From positions 35,168-99,167 of the forward strand of contig CANLCJ010000014.1 of the NCBI GenBank assembly GCA_947489085.1: a DNA stretch of 64,000 nt. Direction: 5' to 3'. Each line of letters opens with the position of its first letter. The first letter of the stretch is position 1. Below the pieces are notes generated by a model that saw only the letters and a list, made by a program, of their open reading frames with translations, was not told the DNA's origin and did no database searches. Source of the stretch: an uncultured Flavobacteriaceae bacterium (GTDB lineage Bacteria > Bacteroidota > Bacteroidia > Flavobacteriales > Flavobacteriaceae). Of this stretch, positions 37,028-47,061 are shown piece by piece. Position numbers and translations under genes: made by a program.

Positions 37028-37789
37028 TTAAAAATCTTTAATTAATTTTATATCTTCAGCAGAAATCCAGCCTGTTTTACCATCGGTAAGTTTAATTTCT
37101 TTCCAATTCCCTATAGTATCTATAACATTAACTTTAGTGCCTTCGTGAAGTTTAAATGCTTCTTCGCTTCTTAAATTGGGTTCTGTTTTTACTTGTGTTT
37201 CTTGAGCAAAAACAATAGCTGGATTATTAGAGGTATCTAAATTGTATTTACTAAATGCAAAAATGAGTGCTATACCCAAGCCAAATAGGCTAAGCATGCT
37301 TGCTAGGAAAGCAATACGCTTTGGCGTTGTTGCTATAGAAAAGTAGTAGACCAATATTAAAACTACAAAGCACACAGTAAAGAAAATTGCTAGTATTGCC
37401 CAACCGTCTGCGCTTAAGGTTTTTGTTACTGCATTTATAAATTTTGAGAAGCCTACTTGTGGAATAGTATCTATGGCATCTACAGTCATGTTTTTTGCAA
37501 AACCTATGTTGTTTTTAATATCGGTATCTGTAGGGTTTAAAAGCAACGCTTTTTCGTAATAATACACTGTTGGCGCTACGTGATTTAGCTTGTAATGCGC
37601 ATTTGCTAAATTAAAATAAAGCTCGGCGGAGTGTACATCGCTTTTTAGTATGGCCTCATATTTATCTATAGCTTCTGCATATTTGCCAGCATTGTACAGC
37701 GTATTGGCTTCGCTAAAGAGAACGTCGTTTTGAGCTTGTGTTACTAAAACTCCAAATAAAACGGTTAGTATGTATAAAAACTGCTTCAT
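37028..37789 (-). CDS. batE: BatE: TPR and SH3-like protein of the Bat operon
   Basis: 253 residues from the ATG at 37789; a longer frame starts at a non-ATG codon inside batD. Signal peptide (MKQFLYILTVLFGVLVTQAQ), TPRs at about 25-105 (AEAIDKYEAILKSDVHSAEL, YYYEKALLLNPTDTD), two membrane helices near 130-190, and a bacterial SH3 domain at the C-terminus (ending KTGWISAEDIKLI). Bat proteins confer aerotolerance or envelope stress tolerance; the mechanism is not settled. Last gene of the operon. Confidence 0.85.
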   Translation of the reverse strand: MKQFLYILTVLFGVLVTQAQNDVLFSEANTLYNAGKYAEAIDKYEAILKSDVHSAELYFNLANAHYKLNHVAPTVYYYEKALLLNPTDTDIKNNIGFAKNMTVDAIDTIPQVGFSKFINAVTKTLSADGWAILAIFFTVCFVVLILVYYFSIATTPKRIAFLASMLSLFGLGIALIFAFSKYNLDTSNNPAIVFAQETQVKTEPNLRSEEAFKLHEGTKVNVIDTIGNWKEIKLTDGKTGWISAEDIKLIKDF

Positions 37790-37791
37790 AA

Positions 37792-39564
37792 TTAACGTGC
37801 TTGCTTGTCTATTAACGAAATGGTTTGTGCCGCTTTTTCGTAGTCCTCTTGCATTGTTACATTTGTTATTGGTGTGTATCTTGCCAATTCGCAATTTTCA
37901 AAAATTGCTATAAAATCTGCAATAACGGCGTTGGTTACACCGCGTTCATTTAACAAGTTTTCTATCTTGTCTTTACTTAAATCGCTAGTTTCTATATGTA
38001 ACTTTGCTTTTAAATAATTATGCAAGGCCTTCTCTAATGCTTCGTAAAAAGCCTCTTTTTGTCCTAATTGGGTTTTGGCTCCTTTCAGGTATTTTCTAGC
38101 TAATTTATCGGCTTTACGTCTTTTATTTCCAACAACGTCGGCATCCCTATTAGCTTTCTTTTTTCTAACGACTACGGCTAGAGGAATTAATAAAAAGGGG
38201 CCGAATACTAAACTCCAAAACAATGTGGATTTAAAAAAATATGTAGTGCCTTTAGGTGTAAAATTAGTTGCCGTTTTTATAAATGCAAATTTGGTATCGT
38301 TTGCTATAACCTGCTGTTTTACAACTCCATTTGTAGCACTGCTTGTCGCTTCACTGGTATTTGTTGGGCCTTTTAAAACATTTATTACAGTCTCGTTAGA
38401 GGTTAAACGCTTGTATTGTTCTGTTTTAGGATCGAAGTACGAGAAGGAAATGCTTGGCAAAGGGTACTTGCCTTTAAATTGGGGCACAATTGTGTAGGTG
38501 TCTGAAATACTACCTCTCATGCCTCTAGATGTAGTGCTTACGCTTTCTTTGTGTTCTGGCTCGTAAACTTCAAGAGAATTGGGCAGGTTTATTTTGGGCA
38601 GAGAAAACAACTTTAAATTGCCTTTACCTCTAACCTCTAACTTAGCTTGTAGAGATTCAGTAGCATTAAGTTCCTTTTTGGTTGTTGTAACCTTAAATGA
38701 AAAATCTCCAACTGCTCCACTAAAGTCTGATGGTTTGCCTTCGCTTGGTAGCGGTTTTACGGTTATGGTTTTATTGCCTGCCGACACTTTTTTACTTGCA
38801 CTTCCCATAACAACACCCCCAAAAAAGTCGCGCCTATTGGTAGGTACTTGTACAGAAACATCTAGTGTTAAAGGTTCTATGTTTAGTTTACCAGATTTTT
38901 GCGGGTACAAAATTGTTTTTCTCAATACTAAGAAACGGTATTCTTCGCCTTTAAATGTACCTGTTTGCACACGTTGGTCTTTAGTATCTATGGTTTGACT
39001 CCAAAAATCGTTATATTTTGGGATATCTATTTCGTCCCAATTGTTTACACCTGTATTTGGGGCTACATATAATTTATATATTACGGTTATAGCCTCGTTA
39101 AGGTAGGGATTCGAGTTTGATACTTCTGCAACTAAATGTACGTTATTAGATGCTATAAAACTAGGATCGTTAGGGTCCTTTGGTTTATCTACAGCAGCTG
39201 TAACTTCAATTTTTACAGGCGATGTTTTATAGGTTTTACCTTTTACATCGATTGTAGCTTGACCAATAGAGATAATGCCTCGTTTTCTTGGCTCTAAAAA
39301 GTAAGTGTATGTTTTTTTATAGGTACGTACACCGTTTATCCACATGTTTTGTATAGATTGGCTTGGGCCTCCTACAACTTTAAACCCAGAAAATGAGGGC
39401 GAATTAAAATTATCGCCGTCGGCATTCATTTCGAAGCTAACTTGTAAACGCTCGTTAATGCCTAATTTTTTCTTACTTACTTTGGTTTCGAATTTTACCT
39501 GAGCCACACCAGCGTGTGTGCCTAATAAAAATAAAAAAACAAATATGTATTTTATAAATTTCAT
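37792..39564 (-). CDS. batD: BatD: envelope protein of the Bat operon
   Basis: 590 residues from the ATG at 39564, which gives a clean signal peptide (KYIFVFLFLLGTHAGVAQ); the frame's upstream codons are unlikely to be used. Several beta-sandwich repeats, with PFLEPRKRG-like motifs (YTYFLEPRKRGIISIGQATI), lead to a membrane helix near 445-465 and a cytosolic helical tail. This is the BatD/BamD-like oxygen tolerance family (PF13584). It begins 108 bp after batC. Confidence 0.88.
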   Translation of the reverse strand: MKFIKYIFVFLFLLGTHAGVAQVKFETKVSKKKLGINERLQVSFEMNADGDNFNSPSFSGFKVVGGPSQSIQNMWINGVRTYKKTYTYFLEPRKRGIISIGQATIDVKGKTYKTSPVKIEVTAAVDKPKDPNDPSFIASNNVHLVAEVSNSNPYLNEAITVIYKLYVAPNTGVNNWDEIDIPKYNDFWSQTIDTKDQRVQTGTFKGEEYRFLVLRKTILYPQKSGKLNIEPLTLDVSVQVPTNRRDFFGGVVMGSASKKVSAGNKTITVKPLPSEGKPSDFSGAVGDFSFKVTTTKKELNATESLQAKLEVRGKGNLKLFSLPKINLPNSLEVYEPEHKESVSTTSRGMRGSISDTYTIVPQFKGKYPLPSISFSYFDPKTEQYKRLTSNETVINVLKGPTNTSEATSSATNGVVKQQVIANDTKFAFIKTATNFTPKGTTYFFKSTLFWSLVFGPFLLIPLAVVVRKKKANRDADVVGNKRRKADKLARKYLKGAKTQLGQKEAFYEALEKALHNYLKAKLHIETSDLSKDKIENLLNERGVTNAVIADFIAIFENCELARYTPITNVTMQEDYEKAAQTISLIDKQAR

Positions 39565-39672
39565 AATGGGTTTTGAATAATAACAATCTACTCTCATTTC
39601 AAATTATTATTCTTTTGCATGTTAACTGTTTGTTGCAAAAATTTAAAGTTTTGAATTATTTCTAGTTTCGTT

Positions 39673-40518
39673 TTACCAGTCTTTTTCTGTTTTAATTTTC
39701 ACACCTTTTTGTTGCTCTGCATTTATTTTGTCTTGTACTTTTTGTTCTTGATTATTCATAGCTTCTAGCAAATTTTTAACCTGCTGTGGAGATAGCCTTC
39801 CCTCTCTTGGTTGGGGCTGTTGTTCTTTTTTATCTTCATCGCCTTTGCCTTTGTCTGCTTTCTTTTCATCATCCTCAGGCTTTTCATCTTTATCTTTCTC
39901 ATCTTCCTTTTCGCTGTTTTCATCTTTTTTATCTTCATCATCACCTTCGCCCTCTTTTTTATCGTCTTTCTTGTTTTCGTCTTTATTCTCTTTATTTTCG
40001 TCTTTTTTATCTTCGCTGTTGTCTTTATCCTCTTTGTCGTCCTTGTTATCTTTATTTTCTTGCTCTTGCTGTTTTGCGCAGTCTTTGGCTAGGCCTAAAT
40101 TGTAGCGTGTTTCATCGTCTGTAGGATTATTTCTTAAAGCGTTTTTATAGGCTTCTACGGCTTCTTTACATTTCTTAGTTTGCATAAACACGTTGCCCAT
40201 GTTATGGTATGCCTTATGTTTTTCGGCCTTAGATGTTGCTAATTTTGCAGTTTGCTGGTGGCGGTATAATGCTTCTTGGTAATTGCCTTCTTTGTAATAG
40301 GAGTTGCCTAAATTGTAAGCACCTGCAATATTGCCTTCTTGTTTAGATAGGGCTTTGCGGTAAGCCATTTCTGCCGCTACAAAATCTTCGTTTACTAAAG
40401 TGTTCCCTTCGTACACAAAGTTATTGGCTTGTTTCTCAATTACCTTTTGTTTGTTTTTTTGCTGAGAAAAACCAAGTTGTGAAAGTAGTAGTATGGTAAT
40501 TAAAAATAACTTCTGCAT
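39673..40518 (-). CDS. batC: BatC: TPR protein with long acidic/lysine tract
   Basis: 281 residues. Signal peptide ends near 18 (QLGFSQ). Three TPR units at about 45-145 (GAYNLGNSYYKEGNYQEAL and EAVEAYKNALRNNPTDDETR). A ~75-residue tract of Asp, Glu and Lys (about 155-240) is almost free of other residues. The C-terminal LSPQQVKNLLEAMNNQEQKV is the conserved BatC end. The charged tract is encoded by a GA-rich repeat, which creates long false ORFs on the other strand. It is periplasmic and likely binds BatA/BatB. Confidence 0.88.
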   Translation of the reverse strand: MQKLFLITILLLSQLGFSQQKNKQKVIEKQANNFVYEGNTLVNEDFVAAEMAYRKALSKQEGNIAGAYNLGNSYYKEGNYQEALYRHQQTAKLATSKAEKHKAYHNMGNVFMQTKKCKEAVEAYKNALRNNPTDDETRYNLGLAKDCAKQQEQENKDNKDDKEDKDNSEDKKDENKENKDENKKDDKKEGEGDDEDKKDENSEKEDEKDKDEKPEDDEKKADKGKGDEDKKEQQPQPREGRLSPQQVKNLLEAMNNQEQKVQDKINAEQQKGVKIKTEKDW

Positions 40519-40575
40519 TGCGCTGATTTTAAGTTCTAATTTATAAAAGTTGTTAGGGTTTTGCCGTTAAAAAAA

Positions 40576-41616
40576 TTATAAATTCTCATTGAATAAATTC
40601 AACTTTTTTAGCCACGCTGTTTTTCTTTCTAGAAGAAAAATATCTATAAACAAAAATAGTACCCCAAAGGCTAAAAACCATTGGAACTTATCTTCGAAAT
40701 CTGCAAACTGCTTGGCTTCAAATTCTGTTTTATCCATCGCATTTAAAATGCCTCTAATTTCTTCGACAACATTGGCTGTAATTTTACCATTAATGTAAAC
40801 ACCATTGGCTTCGTTGGCTATAGATTTTAAAGTGGCTTCGTTTAATTTTGTAATTACTGTTTCGCCTTTACTGTCTTTTTTATAGCTCTGCACCACATTG
40901 TTTATCTTAAGGGGTATTGGCCCACCTTTAAGGTCTCCAACGCCTATGGTAAATATGCGTATACCGTTTTCTTCGTTGGCATCTTCTGCTACTGCTACTG
41001 CATCTTCGCTATGGTCTTCTCCGTCTGATATAATAATAAGGACGCGATTGGTTTGCTCTTCATCATCAAAATACGTTTTAGACAGTTTAATGGCTTCGTT
41101 AATTGCTGTACCTTGAGAGGATAGCATGTTGGTATTCATATTATTTAAAAACAGTTTGGCCGATGCGTAATCTGTGGTAATTGGCAACTGCGGTACTGCA
41201 CGACCTGCATAAGCTATAATGCCTACGCGATCGCTAGCCAAATTGTTTATAATTTGTGTTACTAATTGTTTGGCTTTATCTAACCTGTTTGGCGCAATAT
41301 CTTCTGCCAGCATACTTTTAGAAACATCTAGCGCAAATACAATGTCTACACCTTCTCGTTTTACGGTTTCTAGTTTTGTGCCTATCTTAGGGTTAACCAA
41401 TGCTAAGGCCAAACATGCAAATGCTAGAGATAATAATACTAGTTTTAAAATTGATTTGAATATCGATTTATCTGGACTTAACCGCTGGAGTACTGTAGCG
41501 TTTGCAAACTTTTTTTGTGTATTGCGCTTCCACAGTTGTAGTAACAAAAAGAGCAGCACAATAACTGGTATAATTACCAAAGCCCAAAACCATACTTTTT
41601 CTTCTAATTGATACAT
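40576..41616 (-). CDS. batB: BatB: VWA membrane protein
   Basis: 346 residues. Two N-terminal membrane helices (about 10-28, 55-73), then a VWA domain with an intact MIDAS: DVSKS near 95-99, Thr in the TTDYASAK region near 147, and ISDGEDH near 195. A C-terminal membrane helix is near 315-335. In Bat systems BatA and BatB form an envelope complex with BatC. Located 3 bases after the flavodoxin-like gene. Confidence 0.9.
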   Translation of the reverse strand: MYQLEEKVWFWALVIIPVIVLLFLLLQLWKRNTQKKFANATVLQRLSPDKSIFKSILKLVLLSLAFACLALALVNPKIGTKLETVKREGVDIVFALDVSKSMLAEDIAPNRLDKAKQLVTQIINNLASDRVGIIAYAGRAVPQLPITTDYASAKLFLNNMNTNMLSSQGTAINEAIKLSKTYFDDEEQTNRVLIIISDGEDHSEDAVAVAEDANEENGIRIFTIGVGDLKGGPIPLKINNVVQSYKKDSKGETVITKLNEATLKSIANEANGVYINGKITANVVEEIRGILNAMDKTEFEAKQFADFEDKFQWFLAFGVLFLFIDIFLLERKTAWLKKLNLFNENL

Positions 41617-41619
41617 ATT

Positions 41620-42147
41620 TTAATCTTTATTCTGAATAACTTGTTTGCATTTTAAGGCTAAAGCGTTTATTTGTTTGTGTGTTGTTTCTGAAATTTTACC
41701 ATTTTCGATAACGCTATGTTGGTAACCCAAAAAAGACATGCCCAAATAATCTGCACTTTTAATGAAAGGTTCGGCAAAGGCTTTTGTAACATTGTTAGTT
41801 AGCCCATTACTAATAACGCCCATATATTTACCTCGCAATAACCTACCATAGGCTTTTTCTTGGATTAAAAAGTCTGAAATTCTATCGAAAAACACCTTTA
41901 GAAGTCCACTCATGGTGTACCAGTATATTGGTGTTGCAAAAATTAACACGCTGTACGTTTTTACAATGTGTTTAAAGAGTGGTGCAAAATCGTCGTTCGC
42001 ATTTTTAAATTCATAATCGAAATGAGAAATATGCTTTGTATTGAGGTCTATAACATCAAAATTAACAGTGTTGTTAAATGCTGCAACACTAACGGATGTA
42101 TTGCCTATGCTTCTGGCGCTTGCCTGTATTATTACCCCTTTCTCCAT
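41620..42147 (-). CDS. Flavodoxin-like NAD(P)H/FMN oxidoreductase inside the Bat operon
   Basis: 175 residues. The N-terminal strand and phosphate loop IIQASARSIGNTS and IFATPIYWYTMSGLLKVFFD near 72-91 fit the FMN-binding flavodoxin_2/NADPH-dependent reductase fold. Cytosolic. It lies 3 bases from both batA and batB, so it is a true member of the transcript, not a chance neighbour. It may link the Bat complex to redox state, which is inference; I do not know it as a normal Bat gene. Confidence 0.8.
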   Translation of the reverse strand: MEKGVIIQASARSIGNTSVSVAAFNNTVNFDVIDLNTKHISHFDYEFKNANDDFAPLFKHIVKTYSVLIFATPIYWYTMSGLLKVFFDRISDFLIQEKAYGRLLRGKYMGVISNGLTNNVTKAFAEPFIKSADYLGMSFLGYQHSVIENGKISETTHKQINALALKCKQVIQNKD

Positions 42148-42150
42148 AGT

Positions 42151-43155
42151 TTAAATAAAACTTCTAAATACTGTAAAACGCAATGCTAATTCTACAAGCA
42201 ATAATAGGCCTGCTAACAGCACTAGTGGGCGAAATTTTTCGTCGTAATTGGAAAATTTAAACTCTTCTATTTCTGTTTTTTCCAGTTTATTAATTTCACC
42301 GTAAATTTCTTCTAATTTTTTATTGTTTGTGGCTCTAAAATACTCTCCTCCTGTGGCTTTAGCTATTTCTTTTAAAAGTGCTTCGTCTATTTCTACTTGT
42401 ACACGATCGTAAACAAAACGCCCCGCTCTGTCTACAGCTACAGGCGAAAGTGCCATACCGTTTGTTCCTAAACCTATGGTATAGGTTTTTATACCGTATT
42501 CTACAGCCAATTCGCTGGCTGTTCTGGGGTCTATAAATCCTGTGTTGTTAACACCATCTGTAAGCAAAATGATAACTTTGCTTTTTGCTTTACTGTCTTT
42601 TAATCTATTAACTGCCGTGGCTAGCCCCATACCTATAGCTGTACCGCCTTCTATTATAGTATTGTATTCTATACTTTTTAAAGATTGTAGCACTACTGCT
42701 TTATCGCTGGTAATTGGTGTTTTGGTATAGCTTTCTCCTGCATATTCTACCAAACCTATTCTATCGTTTGGCCTTTGTGCTATAAATTCGCTGGCTACAT
42801 TTTTTAATGCTTCTAGTCGATTTGGTTTTAAATCTTTGGCCAACATACTGGCAGAAACATCTATGGCCATTAATATATCTATACCTTTTGTTGTTTTTGT
42901 TTTTGTGGACACTTCTACAGATCTCGGTCTGGCCAATGCTGTAATTAAAAGTGCAAGTGCCAAAAGCCTTAACACAAACAACCCGTGCTTTAATTTTGGT
43001 AATGCAGAATTGGTAAGTTTAAATCCTTTTAAACTCGACATTTTAAGCGTTGCTGTTTGCTGCTTATTTTTAAAAACATACCATGCTACTGCAATGGGCA
43101 AAGCCAGCAATAACCAAAATAATTCTTTATTTAAAAACTCTATGCCTTCTAACAT
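42151..43155 (-). CDS. batA: BatA: VWA membrane protein
   Basis: 334 residues. Membrane helices near 11-26 and 58-75, a VWA domain with MIDAS DVSAS near 96-100, TPITSDKA near 149 and LLTDGVNNTG near 199, then a C-terminal helix near 312-330. Start overlaps the stop of the 43155-44783 gene by one base (TAATG). Partner of BatB in the envelope. Confidence 0.9.
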   Translation of the reverse strand: MLEGIEFLNKELFWLLLALPIAVAWYVFKNKQQTATLKMSSLKGFKLTNSALPKLKHGLFVLRLLALALLITALARPRSVEVSTKTKTTKGIDILMAIDVSASMLAKDLKPNRLEALKNVASEFIAQRPNDRIGLVEYAGESYTKTPITSDKAVVLQSLKSIEYNTIIEGGTAIGMGLATAVNRLKDSKAKSKVIILLTDGVNNTGFIDPRTASELAVEYGIKTYTIGLGTNGMALSPVAVDRAGRFVYDRVQVEIDEALLKEIAKATGGEYFRATNNKKLEEIYGEINKLEKTEIEEFKFSNYDEKFRPLVLLAGLLLLVELALRFTVFRSFI

Positions 43156-44783
43156 TACTCCTCTTCAATTTTAAGTTCTACGGAATTTACGATGCGTTGT
43201 GTCATTTTTTCTGCATACTTATCGCCTTCTTTAGAGGTAATGGTAACTTGTTGTATGGCTTTTTTAGAGTTAAACAACAGCATGGTGTAATTGCCTTTAT
43301 AGGTTTCGTCTTTTACCAGAGATGGAAACTCTCCTGTGCCAAACACTTTTAGGCCTTCTACTCCTCCTGGTGTAACAAACTCCTCTTTTTTAGTTACCAT
43401 ATTTTTTGCGCCACGTTGCTCGAACATGCTTATGCTTTGTGTGGCTACTTGCTCTAGCTCAATTTTAATGTCTTCGGCACTTTTAAGGTTTGTTGTACTT
43501 ACTAAAACATTAAAACCTTCTAAAATACTGCCATAGGCAAATAAAGTAACCTCAATTTGTTGTTTAAGCTCTTCTGGGATTGGGGCTGGTGTGCGTTTAA
43601 GTACTTTTGGTGTGCTTATGGTTAGGGGTGGTGCGCCATACTGGCTATTTACCCATTCGCCTTCTAGTAGTGTTTTACTATCATGACCTATTATGGTGTC
43701 TTTTACATTATCGAAGCCGTATTTTAGAGAGAACCCTACTAACGTGGCTATAAGCAGAAAAACACCAATGCTTATGGTTAATATTATTTTGTTTCGCTTT
43801 TGTTTCTGCTCTTGCGCTTCTCTGTATTGTTTATCTAAGAGCTTTTCTTCTTCTGTAGGCTCTGGCAGCACTTCTCTTACGTGGTCTATCTCGGCATCTA
43901 TGGTATTTCTATCTATTTCTGCTAAAGCAGTGTCTGGTGCAGATTTTGCAAATTTCACCAAATCGGCACGCCTTAAAATATTTTCTATATTCTTTATGGT
44001 TTCTGCGCTTAAATCTATTTGGTTGCTTTGTTTTAATAATTTTAGTCGGCTTACCAATTCGTCTGTGGTACTTTCTAAAGAATGATCGTATACTTTTTCG
44101 TCTAAATATTTTCTAATGATAAGCGTAAGCTCAGAATAATACCCCTTTAATTCTCTATGCTTTAAGTAATGGCTTTCATCTAATTTTTTAAGCGCTATCT
44201 TGGCTCTGTCGTAAGGTGGTAATAGGGCTATTTTCTCTTCTTCTGTTAATGGTTTTTGGCGCCAGATAAACCACCATAAAACTGCTGCTACTATGCCAAT
44301 AACTAATAGCGCTATTAGTATGTATTTCCACCAAGTTCCAACGCTTCCTGTTTTATCTACCTCTATAATTGGCTTAATATCAAACAGCTTTTGTTTGGTA
44401 GTATCTATAACAATAGTTCTAACTTCTAACTTTAAAGAGTCTGTAAATACCGTTTTATCGCCTATTATAATTTTTTGTCTGGGTATGGTATAGGCACCAG
44501 AATCGAACTGTGTGAGTCCGTATTTTTTTATTAATTTGGTTTTAGCATCGTTTTTAACCGTGTCTATGGGGTAAGAGTTAATCACCTCTAAAGCCCCAAA
44601 AGTTTGCCCTTCGGGAAATACCACCAAACTATTGGTATTTGCATCTACCTCAAGTTTATAAGTAGCTTGAGCACCAATTTTAATAGATGTGGAATCTATG
44701 GTTGCAGATACTTGAGCAAATGCTGTTACCAGAGTGCCTAAAAATGCTATACAAAACAATAGCATTGGCTTAGAGCGGTACAT
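43155..44783 (-). CDS. Bat-operon membrane protein (BatD/DUF4381-like)
   Basis: 542 residues from the ATG at 44783, giving signal peptide MYRSKPMLLFCIAFLG up to AFAQ; a GTG at 44834 is less likely. A periplasmic beta-sandwich (~25-150) leads to a membrane helix near 154-173, a cytosolic helical part (~180-320), a second helix near 335-352, and a C-terminal globular part of unknown fold. In Bacteroidota this gene sits between DUF58 and batA and is often annotated as a hypothetical or BatD-like protein. The first two domains resemble DUF4381 arrangements. Confidence 0.65.
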   Translation of the reverse strand: MYRSKPMLLFCIAFLGTLVTAFAQVSATIDSTSIKIGAQATYKLEVDANTNSLVVFPEGQTFGALEVINSYPIDTVKNDAKTKLIKKYGLTQFDSGAYTIPRQKIIIGDKTVFTDSLKLEVRTIVIDTTKQKLFDIKPIIEVDKTGSVGTWWKYILIALLVIGIVAAVLWWFIWRQKPLTEEEKIALLPPYDRAKIALKKLDESHYLKHRELKGYYSELTLIIRKYLDEKVYDHSLESTTDELVSRLKLLKQSNQIDLSAETIKNIENILRRADLVKFAKSAPDTALAEIDRNTIDAEIDHVREVLPEPTEEEKLLDKQYREAQEQKQKRNKIILTISIGVFLLIATLVGFSLKYGFDNVKDTIIGHDSKTLLEGEWVNSQYGAPPLTISTPKVLKRTPAPIPEELKQQIEVTLFAYGSILEGFNVLVSTTNLKSAEDIKIELEQVATQSISMFEQRGAKNMVTKKEEFVTPGGVEGLKVFGTGEFPSLVKDETYKGNYTMLLFNSKKAIQQVTITSKEGDKYAEKMTQRIVNSVELKIEEE

Positions 44784-44852
44784 TACTACAGCTCTACTAG
44801 AGTTTATTTTACTATTAAACTTTATATATTTCACCTTAAACTTGTAACTGGA

Positions 44853-45719
44853 TTAACCTCTTCTTTTAAAATATCCTAATAACTTTTTTACGTAGCTTTC
44901 GCCTACGCGACAATCTATTGTTCCTGCTCCAGATCTCGAAAATGTATCTTTGTAATACTGAACTTTTTCTCTATAAAAAGCAGCATAGTTAAGACGTACT
45001 TTTTTAGAACTGGTATTAACCAACATGTGCTCTCCTGTTTCTTCGTCTTGCATTTGTACAAGCCCTAGATTAGGAATTTCTTCTTCTTGTTTATCGTATA
45101 CTCTAATGCCTGTAACATCATGCTTTCCAGATACAATTTTCATGGTACGCTGGTAATCGTCTGCTATAAAATCAGAAAGCACAAAAACGATGGCTTTCTT
45201 TTTCATAACGCTGGTTAAAAATTTTAATGCTTCGGCTAGATTGGTTTGCTTGCTTTCTGGTTTAAACTCAATTAATTCTCTAATAATGCGCAACACGTGA
45301 GAACGGCCTTTTTTGGGCGGAATGAATAACTCTACTTGATCTGAAAATAATATCAAACCAATTTTATCATTATTTTGTGTTGCAGAAAATGCTAATGTTG
45401 CTGCAATTTCTGTAACCACCTCATTTTTAAACTGCTGCTCTGTACCGAACAATTCAGACCCCGAAACGTCTACCATAAGCATCATGGTAAGTTCGCGCTC
45501 TTCTTCAAAGATTTTTACATAGGGTTCGTTGTAGCGTGCTGTAACATTCCAATCGATACTACGTACATCGTCTCCAAATTGGTATTGTCTTACTTCACTA
45601 AAAGTCATACCCCTGCCTTTGAAAGTAGAGTGGTACTCCCCTCCAAAAATATGATCAGACAAGCGTCGCGTCTTAATCTCTATTTTGCGTACTTTTTTTA
45701 GTAATTCTTTAGTATCCAT
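44853..45719 (-). CDS. DUF58 VWA-like protein of the MoxR-Bat operon
   Basis: 288 residues. RQYQFGDDVRSIDWNVTAR near 44-62 and YVKIFEEERELTMMLMVDVS near 69-88 are the DUF58 signature. A VWA-like half follows with LMVDVSGS. Cytosolic. DUF58 proteins are standard partners of MoxR ATPases. Located 75 bp after moxR and followed by the Bat genes. Confidence 0.9.
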   Translation of the reverse strand: MDTKELLKKVRKIEIKTRRLSDHIFGGEYHSTFKGRGMTFSEVRQYQFGDDVRSIDWNVTARYNEPYVKIFEEERELTMMLMVDVSGSELFGTEQQFKNEVVTEIAATLAFSATQNNDKIGLILFSDQVELFIPPKKGRSHVLRIIRELIEFKPESKQTNLAEALKFLTSVMKKKAIVFVLSDFIADDYQRTMKIVSGKHDVTGIRVYDKQEEEIPNLGLVQMQDEETGEHMLVNTSSKKVRLNYAAFYREKVQYYKDTFSRSGAGTIDCRVGESYVKKLLGYFKRRG

Positions 45720-45794
45720 CTTTTAATTGTCTATTGTATATTTAGTACCGCTTTGTTTATTTTAACGTGCGGTTGCCTAGTATTCAACGGTCAA

Positions 45795-46799
45795 TTAAGG
45801 CACTTCTATTTCGTTTACAATTTTATTAATAATATCTACCGAGGTAACGTTTTCGGCTTCTGCCTCGTAAGTTATGCCTATTCTATGGCGTAGTATGTCG
45901 TAAACTACCGCACGCACGTCTTCTGGAATAACGTAACCGCGACGTTTTATAAAAGCATAACATTTTGCCGCTGTGGCCAGGTTTATACTTCCACGAGGCG
46001 ATGCCCCAAAGGAGATTAGAGGTTTTAAATCGGCAAGTCTGTATTTCTCTGGGTATCTGGTTGCAAAAATAATATCCAAGATGTACTTTTCAATTTTTTC
46101 GTCCATATACACTTCTCTTACTGTCTTTTGAGCAGATCTAATTTGATCTAGAGATACTACTGAGTTTACTTTCTCGAAAGCACCTTTTAAATTTGCACGT
46201 ACAATAAGCTGTTCTTCTTCTAATTTAGGATAATCTATAACCGTTTTTAGCATAAAACGGTCTACCTGTGCTTCTGGTAAGGTATAAGTTCCTTCTTGCT
46301 CTACAGGGTTTTGTGTAGCCATTACTAAAAAAGGCTTATCTAAAGTAAACGTTTCGTCTCCAATAGTTACTTGTTTTTCCTGCATGGCTTCTAATAAAGC
46401 CGATTGTACTTTTGCTGGCGCTCTGTTAATCTCATCTGCCAATACAAAGTTGGCAAAAATTGGTCCTTTTTTAATAGAAAAATCATTGTCTTTCATATTG
46501 TAAATAAGGGTACCTGTAACATCTGCTGGTAATAAATCTGGTGTAAACTGTATCCTGCTAAAACTACCATCTACAGCTTGAGATAGTGTGTTAATTGCTA
46601 ATGTTTTTGCAAGACCTGGCACACCTTCTAATAAAATATGGCCTCTACCTAATAATCCAATCAAGAGACGTTCTATCATGTGTTTTTGTCCTACAATAAC
46701 TTTGTTCATTTCAAAAGCCAATAAGTCAACAAAAGCACTTTCCTTTTCAATCTTCTCGTTTATAGACTTTATATCTACTGTACTTGTTTCTTCCATCAT
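45795..46799 (-). CDS. MoxR-family AAA+ ATPase
   Basis: 334 residues. Walker A EGVPGLAKT near 58-66, Walker B FVLADEINRAPAK near 121-133, sensor 1 MATQNPVEQEGTY near 162-174, and EAQVDRFM after it. MoxR ATPases act as chaperones for VWA proteins, here BatA, BatB and DUF58. First gene of the operon; a weak -7-like TACATTCG is at about 46826-46819 with TTTG 22 bp upstream. Confidence 0.92.
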   Translation of the reverse strand: MMEETSTVDIKSINEKIEKESAFVDLLAFEMNKVIVGQKHMIERLLIGLLGRGHILLEGVPGLAKTLAINTLSQAVDGSFSRIQFTPDLLPADVTGTLIYNMKDNDFSIKKGPIFANFVLADEINRAPAKVQSALLEAMQEKQVTIGDETFTLDKPFLVMATQNPVEQEGTYTLPEAQVDRFMLKTVIDYPKLEEEQLIVRANLKGAFEKVNSVVSLDQIRSAQKTVREVYMDEKIEKYILDIIFATRYPEKYRLADLKPLISFGASPRGSINLATAAKCYAFIKRRGYVIPEDVRAVVYDILRHRIGITYEAEAENVTSVDIINKIVNEIEVP

Positions 46800-47061
46800 T
46801 TTTAAGTTTTAAGCTCGAATGTACGCTCTAATTTTTTAAGCATTGCAAAATGTCAAAATTTTTAGTTGCCTTCTGTTAAAAATTGGTTAAAATAAATTAA
46901 CAATGTCGAATTGGTTTTCACTTTAACCATTAATTATGATAAGTTTATCTTAAATGCAAAGCAAACTTGCTAAACCTACATTTAATTAATGCTGCTCTAA
47001 AAAATTTGATGCCTGTTTTTTAGTACTTTTAAATCGAAAATAAAAAGGAATTTATATAATA

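Noticed and set aside
39786..40124. Three long plus-strand frames rich in Phe, Leu and Ser opposite batC
   Set aside because: They are the complement of the Asp/Glu/Lys tract of BatC; low complexity makes all frames open.
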